From positions 2,940,763-3,004,762 of the forward strand of contig NZ_UIGI01000001.1 in assembly GCF_900446255.1 (NCBI RefSeq): DNA of 64,000 bases, read 5' to 3'. The notes below the pieces were generated by a model that was given only the letters and a program-made list of their open reading frames with translations, was not told the DNA's origin and did no database searches. Shown here in pieces: positions 32,252 to 39,207 of the stretch. Position 1 is the stretch's first letter. The number at the start of each line of letters is the position of its first letter. This DNA is from Buttiauxella agrestis. GTDB taxonomy: Bacteria; Pseudomonadota; Gammaproteobacteria; Enterobacterales; Enterobacteriaceae. A program made the position numbers and the translations under genes.

Positions 32252-32821
32252 TCAGTGATACTGCAATCCCTTCAAACCAGAAGCTCTTTCCATTCCCCCA
32301 CGAACGCCATTCACCTGAGCACATGCATCTAGACGATCAACCATCTTCACGGCAATAGGTGATCCAAGCGCTCTCAGTGCAGGGTCAAGTTCGTTGCGCC
32401 AGATATCACGCATAACTTCTAAGTGGATACATGCCACATTGATGTTGTGCACATGCATTTTAAAATCGAATGCTGGATTGACGTTTCCCTGCGCGACTTC
32501 ACGGTCGAGGATGTCCAGCACCCAGCGGCGAAATTCTTTGGCCTTCGGTGTGCGGGCAAACATATCTATCAAGTGAGCGCTACGCAGAGAGAACATACGT
32601 GCATCTTGCATTCCACCAGGGGTGGTTACCTTGACCACCCCTGTCATTTGCTGGGTGAATTCATCGGCATGTCGATTGAAAATGCGATGTATTGCCTTGT
32701 CGTCTGCATAACCCAGAGCTTGTCCTACTTCCGCGGCTAGTAGCCATGTCTGACCGCCCATCTCCATATACGCAAAATTAGTGTTCTGGAACTCAAGGCT
32801 GTTATTCGTTATACTTTTCAT
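32252..32821 (-). CDS. BRO-N domain phage antirepressor
   Basis: The 189-residue protein has an N-terminal BRO-N (Bro/KilA-N-like) domain: WLLAAEVGQALGYADDKAIHRIF, then MFSLRSAHLIDMFARTPKAKEFRRWVLDIL. Proteins of this kind, such as P22 Ant, bind and inactivate prophage repressors. AAGGAA precedes the ATG at 32821; a longer frame upstream overlaps the Arc-like gene. The arrangement Arc-like repressor then antirepressor on one strand, opposite an Mnt-like repressor, is that of the P22 immI region. Confidence 0.85.
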   Translation of the reverse strand: MKSITNNSLEFQNTNFAYMEMGGQTWLLAAEVGQALGYADDKAIHRIFNRHADEFTQQMTGVVKVTTPGGMQDARMFSLRSAHLIDMFARTPKAKEFRRWVLDILDREVAQGNVNPAFDFKMHVHNINVACIHLEVMRDIWRNELDPALRALGSPIAVKMVDRLDACAQVNGVRGGMERASGLKGLQYH

Positions 32822-32894
32822 GTCGATAATTCCTTTGCGGGTATTGTTCGATAAGAGGCACAGAGTGTTAGCGCACTTCTGGGCTTCGTCGTTC

Positions 32895-33074
32895 TTATGC
32901 TTGTGCACTTCTTTCACCAATTAGCCCGTACGCCTTTCTTAGTTGATAAATCAATTCTGTATTGAACTGACGACACTCGTCTTCCCCATTCTTTTCAATA
33001 GCTTTCCTAACATCCTCTGGAATGCGAACCTTGCGCTGGTACATCTCTTTTGCTTTTTCCACTGAAGCCTCCAT
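32895..33074 (-). CDS. Arc-like ribbon-helix-helix repressor
   Basis: The 59-residue protein shows a ribbon-helix-helix pattern: KVRIPEDVRKAIEKNGEDECRQFNTELIYQLRKAYGL. Arc of P22 limits expression of its own operon and of ant. The ATG at 33074 has GGGG upstream; a GTG four codons earlier is possible. It faces a second RHH gene across a 62-bp gap with a dyad operator, and the antirepressor follows downstream. Confidence 0.8.
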   Translation of the reverse strand: MEASVEKAKEMYQRKVRIPEDVRKAIEKNGEDECRQFNTELIYQLRKAYGLIGERSAQA

Positions 33075-33098
33075 TAGTTGCCCCACCGTGAGGCATAA

Positions 33099-33113
33099 TT
33101 TACATATTGTGAA
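33099..33113. promoter_or_regulatory. Candidate operator between the two RHH repressors
   Basis: TTTACATATTGTGAA is an inverted repeat TTnACA-TAT-TGTnAA in the 62-bp gap between the divergent Arc-like and Mnt-like genes. Its position fits control of both promoters. Confidence 0.5.
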
Positions 33114-33136
33114 TATTTGCAGAAAAAGAATTCAAA

Positions 33137-33568
33137 ATGAGCAGAGAAGACCCACAGTTAAGAATCAGACTTCCAGTTGAATTAAAAGAAAAAGTTGAAG
33201 AGGCCGCGAAAGCAAACGGACGGTCTATCAATGCTGAAATTGTTCATAGATTGGATGTGAGTTTTCTGAAAGACATTCCAACTGACCAGTTAATTTCAGC
33301 GAAAGAAGCCATTCAGATTGTAAACAAAGCGAAAGATGAGCTTTCTGGCATCATCTTCGAAAGAACTTTCACAGAGATAAACAAAAAAATCAGGCTGGGA
33401 CATACGAGCTTCTTCATTGATCTGGATGACCTTGAGCTTGACGGAATTTCTGAGGATGACTTTTCTTCACTATTTAGTCTGACATTTAATCGCCTAAATG
33501 AGCTTGGCTATGCTGTCTCTGATAGAACATGGGATGTGGGCGGATTTTTGGTGGAAATTCCAGAATAG
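33137..33568 (+). CDS. Mnt/Arc-like ribbon-helix-helix repressor with extended C-terminus
   Basis: The 143-residue protein begins with an RHH domain (EDPQLRIRLPVELKEKVEEAAKANGRSINAEIVHRL), the pattern of Mnt and Arc. The remaining 100 residues (INKKIRLGHTSFFIDLDDLELDG ...) are not in those short proteins and I do not recognise them; they may be an oligomerisation or effector domain. It is divergent from the Arc-like gene, as mnt is from arc-ant in P22. Confidence 0.8.
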   Translation: MSREDPQLRIRLPVELKEKVEEAAKANGRSINAEIVHRLDVSFLKDIPTDQLISAKEAIQIVNKAKDELSGIIFERTFTEINKKIRLGHTSFFIDLDDLELDGISEDDFSSLFSLTFNRLNELGYAVSDRTWDVGGFLVEIPE

Positions 33569-33581
33569 ACAGTTAACAAAA

Positions 33582-33599
33582 AGCCCACCTGAGTGGGCT
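33582..33599 (-). terminator. Intrinsic terminator after the umuD remnant
   Basis: AGCCCAC and GTGGGCT (loop CTGA) are followed on the minus strand by TTTTTG. It stands directly after the 13-codon umuD-like remnant and is convergent with the Mnt-like gene. Confidence 0.7.
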
Positions 33600-33603
33600 G
33601 CTA

Positions 33604-33645
33604 CTAGATGCAGGTGTGATTTGCCGCTGGAGATGGGAAGCCCAT
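33604..33645 (-). pseudogene. Remnant of a phage umuD-like gene behind an SOS promoter
   Basis: Read from ATG at 33645, with GAGGTG upstream, the frame gives MGFPSPAANHTCI then TAG. GFPSPAA is the conserved start of processed UmuD (after the Cys-Gly cleavage site) and of the phage-borne short UmuD proteins. Only this start survives; a terminator follows at once, so the body of umuD and any umuC were deleted. The LexA box upstream is intact. Confidence 0.6.
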
Positions 33646-33665
33646 GGTGATCACCTCAATTTACA

Positions 33666-33681
33666 CTGTGTTTATATACAG
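33666..33681. promoter_or_regulatory. LexA (SOS) box
   Basis: CTGTGTTTATATACAG fits the LexA consensus CTG-N10-CAG with an A/T-rich centre, and the flanks extend it toward the 20-bp consensus. It lies 21 bp upstream of the umuD-like remnant start. Confidence 0.8.
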
Positions 33682-33790
33682 TATTTCATGGATGGGTTTT
33701 GATCAAGCACGACGGCATCATAAAACTTGATGGTATGATGTAAATGTATAGAATATTAGGATTACTCTAAATTGATGGTTTTTTTAAATT

Positions 33791-34819
33791 ATGGCGCGAG
33801 ACTACTCTACCGACCTATTGCGGATAGTATGTTGTTTTCTAGTTGTAGGGATACATGTAACTCCTTATTATGATCAATATCTATTGCAAAATGTAACGCA
33901 ATCTCAAAAAATAATAGCATTGTTGATACAATCTTTAGTCCGCGTAGGACTGCCGGTGTTTTTTGTTATTAGTGGAATGTATATTTTAAGTTCCAACTTA
34001 AAATCTATTACAGATTTTTACAGAAAAAGAGTAAGTTCACTGATAATTCCTTTCATTATCTATGCCTTTCTGCATTCTGTTATTTATATGACAGTGGCAG
34101 GCACGCCCATTACACCTAAAACCGTTCTGGATATTATTGAGCAGATGAAATCAAGCACCGGAATATCGCCTCATTTCTGGTTTGTTTATTCAATGCTCGG
34201 AATATATTTGGTTTCACCAGCGTTCAATGTGTTCATTAAAGGTTTAAGCGAAATAGATTCGATTATAGCTTTAGTTGTAATTTTAACCTCCAGTGGTTAC
34301 ATGCAATATCTTGGCGGCGCTGTTCCAGGTTTTTCTTTGCCTACGCTTGGCGTTTGGATGTCATACTTCGTAATTGGTGGTTTGATATCTAAGATAGAAA
34401 ATTACAAAAGATCATTGATGCTATGCCTGCTAATTGCATCATTTGTTTTTACGGCATTTTGTATCTATCTTCAATTTAATGTCTTCAAATCATCAAACCT
34501 AGGACCATATGACGGAGGTTTGAATATGATGCTATTTACGATCTCGCTCTGCCTGTTTTTTAAAAAAATAAAAATCCAACCTGGAACGGTCATTTGTAAG
34601 ATCATCGAATTAGTTTCACCGAGAACATATGGTATATACTTAATTCACATTGCAATACTAACCACCTTAGCACATTACATTGATTTTAGTTGGTATATAG
34701 GAAACATACTTACCTACAGTGTCCTTATGTCAGCAACCACGTTCTTTATTTCGCTAATTATTTCCTACGCTGTAGACAAGCTTTTGTGTACCACAATTTT
34801 GAAATTGATAAATAGTTAA
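33791..34819 (+). CDS. Acyltransferase-3 family membrane protein (surface polysaccharide acylation)
   Basis: The 342-residue protein is a ten-helix acyltransferase 3: RDYSTDLLRIVCCFLVVGIHVTPYYD at the start (catalytic His in the first helix), LPVFFVISGMYIL, then ITDFYRKRVSSLIIPFIIYAF, resembling WecH/YiaH and phage serotype-conversion enzymes. It lacks the SGNH domain of the gene at 29021. Its DNA is strongly A/T-rich and no good ribosome site is visible. A perfect terminator separates it from the secreted SGNH hydrolase. Substrate is unknown; O-antigen or enterobacterial common antigen is likely from the family and prophage context. Confidence 0.82.
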   Translation: MARDYSTDLLRIVCCFLVVGIHVTPYYDQYLLQNVTQSQKIIALLIQSLVRVGLPVFFVISGMYILSSNLKSITDFYRKRVSSLIIPFIIYAFLHSVIYMTVAGTPITPKTVLDIIEQMKSSTGISPHFWFVYSMLGIYLVSPAFNVFIKGLSEIDSIIALVVILTSSGYMQYLGGAVPGFSLPTLGVWMSYFVIGGLISKIENYKRSLMLCLLIASFVFTAFCIYLQFNVFKSSNLGPYDGGLNMMLFTISLCLFFKKIKIQPGTVICKIIELVSPRTYGIYLIHIAILTTLAHYIDFSWYIGNILTYSVLMSATTFFISLIISYAVDKLLCTTILKLINS

Positions 34820-34826
34820 TCCAGTT

Positions 34827-34858
34827 CAGATGCCATTTTTTAGATGGCATCTGTTTTT
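34827..34858 (+). terminator. Intrinsic terminator after the acyltransferase
   Basis: CAGATGCCAT and ATGGCATCTG form a perfect 10-bp stem around a 7-nt loop, followed by five T residues. Confidence 0.9.
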
Positions 34859-34896
34859 AAAAAATTTACGACAAATAGTTTAAAAGGTATTTTGTA

Positions 34897-35595
34897 ATGA
34901 AGATTTTTTTAACAGCATTTTTATTAGCGACTGCATTTTCTGCTTCTGCAGACATAAAAACTGCATTTATTGGTGATGAATCTCGTCTTGGCACATTTGG
35001 TGTGGTTAATTTTACACATAAAATGAAATTATCGCAGATTGATAAAAAATCAGACACAATCTTGATGTTTGGTGATTCGATAATGCAAGGCTTAAATTAT
35101 AATGGATTGCATTTTGACCATGTTACACTGGGCATTGTAGGAGATACAGTTTATGGAATCAAAAAGCGAATTGAAGAAACCGACATAGAGAATTATAAAG
35201 CTGTATTTGTTGAAGCTGGAACTAATAACCTACTAATGGGAGAACTGGGCATTCCTTTGGGCATGGAAATGGCAGATTTGATTGACTATGCAGCCCCAAA
35301 AGCAAAAATTCTGTACGTTTCTGAAACCATTGTTTCTAATCGAGTGGCGTATAAACACATTGATGAATCCTTTAATAACGCAGATTATTTGATAAAAAAA
35401 CAATGCGCCAAGTATAAAAATTGTGTTGTCGTTCCTCTACCTTCTGAGTTTATTGGCAAGGATGGAATGGACCCCAAATATACATTAGATGACCATGTTC
35501 ATCTGAACGCAACGGGTTACTTGCTTTGGAAAAAACAACTAAATAAGGCTTTATCGCCTTTCCCTTATTCAATTTACTACAAGTACATAAATTAA
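34897..35595 (+). CDS. Secreted SGNH/GDSL hydrolase
   Basis: The 232-residue protein has a signal peptide (MKIFLTAFLLATAFSASA) and the SGNH blocks: FGDSIMQG (Ser nucleophile, about residue 61), GIVGDTV (Gly block II), EAGTNNLL (Asn block III) and DDHVHLNATGY (Asp-His block V). Such enzymes are periplasmic or secreted esterases or acetyl transferases. The A/T-rich composition and the acyltransferase just upstream suggest transfer as a cargo pair. It could add or remove acetyl groups from a surface glycan; sequence alone does not decide. Confidence 0.82.
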   Translation: MKIFLTAFLLATAFSASADIKTAFIGDESRLGTFGVVNFTHKMKLSQIDKKSDTILMFGDSIMQGLNYNGLHFDHVTLGIVGDTVYGIKKRIEETDIENYKAVFVEAGTNNLLMGELGIPLGMEMADLIDYAAPKAKILYVSETIVSNRVAYKHIDESFNNADYLIKKQCAKYKNCVVVPLPSEFIGKDGMDPKYTLDDHVHLNATGYLLWKKQLNKALSPFPYSIYYKYIN

Positions 35596-35626
35596 TCATG
35601 CTGCATTAGTTTTTTTGCAGTATATA

Positions 35627-35650
35627 AAGGCCACATAGTGGCCTTGTTTT
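35627..35650 (+). terminator. Bidirectional terminator between SGNH hydrolase and tail spike
   Basis: AAGGCCAC and GTGGCCTT (loop ATA) are followed by GTTTTT on the plus strand; the minus side is A/T-rich too. It lies between the convergent SGNH hydrolase and tail spike genes. Confidence 0.8.
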
Positions 35651-36395
35651 TACCTACCATTAAGATAACTGAATATCTAGATAAACCTTAACGTTCGGCG
35701 CTGTCATTCCTGAAAGATTCACCTGCCCAGAAGGGTTTACAGTGGCTAATCCCATAGAAAAACCTATATCATCTGACGTAAAAGCGACCGGGAAGCTTCT
35801 ATTTTTTGTTGGTCTGCACCAGCGTGGCTGTGTGAAAATAACTCCACCGTTTGCAAATCCCGTGAGCGTTAATTTTGCATTTATTGAGTTGTTTGAAACG
35901 GAGCTCGGCGTTGCCACTGATGCCGTGCTGGAGCACCAGAATTGTGGGAATGAGCGAGCTGAAATATCAATTTTTGAATACCAATCAATTATTGTTGAGG
36001 CTATGATTTCGGCGTACAGGCGGTAAGCTAGCGGGCTCTGGTGAATGGCATCACGATCAAGTGGGTCGATGCTTTTATTGAAGTACTCAGGCAAAGGAGC
36101 TGGCAGTTGATGTGTGGTTGTCACACAAATAGCACCATCACCATACTTCATCATCTGACGCTTACCCGCCTCACGCAATTCAGCAGCCCCATCATAATTG
36201 GCAGTTGCTTGTCCAGCCCCTCCAATTAACGCTGATGAATACCACATCCATGGCTCAACCCACACTGGCATACGGCCCAGCCCAGCACAGTAAACGACAA
36301 ACTCCTCGATCATCGCAGCGAATGAGTCAGGATCGCTATTGGCCTGACCTTCGTTTGTTCCTGCAACCATGATGATGATATAGGCGTCTCCCGGC

Positions 36396-36423
36396 CCTTC
36401 AGCCTTCAGCCTTCAGCCTTCAG
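36396..36423. repeat. Four tandem 7-bp repeats inside the tail spike gene
   Basis: CCTTCAG is present four times without gaps. With four copies the spike frame ends at TGA; two or five copies would keep it open through KAEGPGDAY. It is a simple slippage-prone repeat. Confidence 0.9.
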
Positions 36424-36540
36424 CATATCCAATGCTTGCCGCATAAATGTTCCCGCCACAGTGTAAGTATCCCTGTAATCCGTACCATTCACTTTTAGAG
36501 ATCTTCCGACATACTGATTATGTCACCTGTGGAGATCGCT

Positions 36541-36807
36541 ATGCGTAAGATCCGATTCACCGAGCACCAGATCATCGCCGTTCTGAAGTCTGTCGAAGCC
36601 GGGCGCACCGTCAAAGATGTGTGCCACGAGGCCGCAATTTCCGAAGCCAGCTACTACAACTGGAAGGCGAAATATGGCGGGATGGAGGCCGCTGATATCA
36701 AAAAAATCAAAGATCTTGAGGACGAGAATCGTCGTCTCAAACAGATGTTTGCCGATCTGAGTCTGGAATGCCGGGCGCTGAAAGACGTCATCGAAAAAAA
36801 GCTTTAA
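36541..36807 (+). CDS. IS3-family transposase OrfA
   Basis: The 88-residue OrfA has a helix-turn-helix (KIRFTEHQIIAVLKSVEAGR ... ISEASYYNWKAKYGG) for end binding and a leucine-zipper-like coil (DLEDENRRLKQMFADLSLE). It overlaps orfB. A slippery run AAAAAAAG lies at 36794-36801 near its stop, suited to programmed -1 frameshifting that yields the active OrfAB transposase. GGAG precedes the ATG. Confidence 0.92.
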   Translation: MRKIRFTEHQIIAVLKSVEAGRTVKDVCHEAAISEASYYNWKAKYGGMEAADIKKIKDLEDENRRLKQMFADLSLECRALKDVIEKKL

Positions 36808-37652
36808 AACCAGCGATAAAGCGTGAGCTCGTCAGCTATCTGACCGTACAGTTTACGATGAGCATACGCCAGGCATGCAGGATGTTATCGCTGAGCAGGA
36901 CGGTGTTTCGTTATCAACCGGATACACGACGTGATGAACCGGTGATCCTGACGTTGACTGAACTGGCAGAACGCTATCCGCGATACGGATTTAAGAAGCT
37001 TTTTCAGGTGCTTCACAGGCAAGGTAACGCCTGGAATCACAAGCGTGTACACCGGATTTACTGTCTGCTGAAACTGAACTTTCGTCGTAAAGGAAAGCAA
37101 CGTCTACCGGCGCGCAATCCGGCTCCACTTGCGACACCTGAGGCACTCAACCAAAGCTGGTCGATTGATTTTATGCACGACGCGCTAACATGTGGCCGAC
37201 GTTTTCGGACTTTCAACGTCGTGGATGATTTTAACCGAGAGGCTCTGGCCATCGAAATTGACCTGAATATCCCGGCGCAGCGGGTTGTGCGGGTACTGGA
37301 CAGAATAGTGGCAAACCGTGGATATCCGCTGAAGATGCGGATGGATAACGGGCCGGAACTGATATCACTGGCTCTGGCGCAATGGGCTGAAGACCATGGT
37401 GTGATGCTGGACTTTATCAAGCCGGGTAAGCCAACGCAGAACGCGTTTATCGAACGATTTAACCGAACATACCGGACCGAAATACTTGATTTTTATCCGT
37501 TCAGAGCGCTGAACGAAGCACGGGAAATAACGGAACGCTGGCTGAACGAATACAACAGTGAGCGGCCCCATGAATCCCTGAATAACCTGACGCCGGAAGA
37601 ATACCGGCTGATGGCTGAGAAACCGGAAATCTCAAAAAGTGCGTGGAACTAA
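36768..37652 (+). CDS. IS3-family transposase OrfB (DDE catalytic part)
   Basis: The 294-residue frame holds the integrase-type catalytic domain with DDE residues visible: WSIDFMHDAL (first D), MRMDNGPELIS (second D), and FIERFNRTYRTEILD (E), followed by the family C-terminus NEYNSERPHESLNNLTPEEY. Translation is expected mainly as an OrfAB fusion through the A7G slip; the listed start is only the frame opening. The frame is intact, so the element could still be active. Confidence 0.93.
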   Translation: MPGAERRHRKKALKPAIKRELVSYLTVQFTMSIRQACRMLSLSRTVFRYQPDTRRDEPVILTLTELAERYPRYGFKKLFQVLHRQGNAWNHKRVHRIYCLLKLNFRRKGKQRLPARNPAPLATPEALNQSWSIDFMHDALTCGRRFRTFNVVDDFNREALAIEIDLNIPAQRVVRVLDRIVANRGYPLKMRMDNGPELISLALAQWAEDHGVMLDFIKPGKPTQNAFIERFNRTYRTEILDFYPFRALNEAREITERWLNEYNSERPHESLNNLTPEEYRLMAEKPEISKSAWN

Positions 37653-39164
37653 AACGGGTGTGCTTACAACAGCTTTGTTGCGAATGTTTACGGAGCGCGC
37701 GCCATTGCTACCATCAATAAGCTGAGGCAGGTATTTGTCAAATGCCGAGATAAACCCTTCTGCTGTGCTATCACCATGTATCAAAATGTTTAATCCAGCC
37801 TTTCCCTGGATGCCGTTTTTAGTGGTATAACTACAAATTCCTGTCACTCGAGAAATAGCGCTCGCATCCGCACTAAGTGTGACAAATCCAACTTCATAAA
37901 TATCCCCTGCATTTCCTGAATTGTACGGCAGTCCGATTGAAACACCGTTCACAACAAAACTGAAAATTGTTTTTGATTGTAGAGCAATACCTATTGTTGC
38001 TTTCCCTGAGGAGTAAGAAAGAACATTTCCTCCAGGAATTGAGATTGCCGAGCCATCAACTGGAGATTGACCTATTTGCTTTACGCGATAGCTCCACGAT
38101 GTAGCACCTGGGGCGGCGTAAATCATAACCCAACCCTGCCCGCACCGTAGAATAATTCCGTGCTGGCTTCCAGTTCCTGTCTGCATTTTGATATGTGCTG
38201 ATATTGTTTCACCAATATCAATTGGTGCAAAAATGCCTGTGTATTTATTTTGAACAAGCCCGACCAATACAGCGGTCTCTGATGTGGTCCCAATTGCTCC
38301 GTCGCTGAATGTGTCTCCATCCACACTCCTGATTCTGCAATCAGTAAGCTCAACCTTTTTCATTCGAACAGGGTTTCTATTTAAAATCGCCTGTTTGGAG
38401 ATGTAGTCAACTTCACCGCCCGTTGTTTTGAATTGCTTACTCGGGAATAAAAATGTGCATTGACCGACAAAATCCAATGTTTTGATTAATGCGTAATGGT
38501 CCCAATCAAATGATAAAATTGCCCCATCATCAACAATGACTTTACTGTTTTTCAGCGCATCAGTTTCTGCAACAGTGTTCAGTATTGTGTATGTGATTTG
38601 TGACAGGCTGTGCCCAGGGAAATAAACATACCCATATTGAGCAATGCTATCTTTCCAAGCCTGTACAGCGTTCGCGCTGTTGTATGAAGGCATGGCTGTA
38701 ACTGGTATCAGCGGAGTCCCGCCAACCAACCTGATGCCACCTGCGGTAGCAAGTTCTTTGCGAAGAACGTCGCTCACATCGACCGGCTGCCATTTCCCCT
38801 CACCCGTGCCACCAGTTGAACCCGGCGTTGAATCAGCATCTACTGTTTTAGGGAGCGTCGCTAAATCATCCCAGCGGTACCATGTGTCATCAGTGGTGTC
38901 CTGAATAATATCACCAGGGTTAGCCACGGTTGCGCCACCCTGGAATGTACCGACAGGATTCCAGCCAAGATTATAGATTTGCTGCAGAGCAAGTTGCTTA
39001 AGCCCTTCAATGGTGTAGTGCTTGCCGCCAAAGCGATCGATATATTGCTGTGCCAATGACGTCACGAACTCGTCAATTTTACCTGCATTGAATTTCAGGT
39101 CTTGAGGCAATTCTGATGCAACTGGTTTCTGTGAAGGTGTAGTCGCCATAATTTTTCCATAAAA

Positions 39165-39186
39165 AACCCGGCGCATTGGCCGGGTT
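39165..39186 (-). terminator. Hairpin after the tail-tip gene
   Basis: AACCCGG and CCGGGTT enclose an 8-nt loop, followed on the minus strand by a TTTTTT run. It separates the tail-tip gene from the spike gene, implying separate expression or partial read-through. Confidence 0.8.
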
Positions 39187-39207
39187 CGTAGTTGTGGGAT
39201 GCTTTCG

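Larger units (their letters stand above)
36462..37668 (+). mobile_element. IS3-family insertion sequence (IS407/IS51-like)
   Basis: The element is 1207 bp. Its ends are imperfect inverted repeats beginning TGTAAG (left TGTAAGTATCCCTGTAAT, right reverse TGTAAGCACACCCGTTTT). A 4-bp target duplication ACAG flanks it (36458-36461 and 37669-37672). It carries orfA and orfB overlapping in the -1 frame. The 4-bp duplication and protein type fit the IS407 branch of IS3. I cannot give the exact IS name without a database. Confidence 0.93.
35660..39149 (-). pseudogene. Phage tail spike with SGNH esterase domain, split by an IS and frameshifted
   Basis: The N-terminal 490 residues (MATTPSQKPVASELPQDL at 39149) contain a tail-attachment region and a beta-rich stretch, then SGNH block I (ILIHGDSTAEGF). 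The C-terminal piece resumes with IIIMVAGTNEG (block III) and DRDAIHQSPLAY (block V His). Removing the 1207-bp IS and one 4-bp target duplication rejoins RNKAV to AGTFMRQALDML. The frame then still needs two of four 7-bp repeats removed (or one added); with two removed I count 755 codons, an open frame. The intact protein probably deacetylated host surface polysaccharide during adsorption. Confidence 0.88.

Noticed and set aside
33791-35595. Toxin-antitoxin or abortive-infection pair
   Set aside because: The first protein is a clear acyltransferase-3 and the second a clear exported SGNH hydrolase; surface modification explains both.
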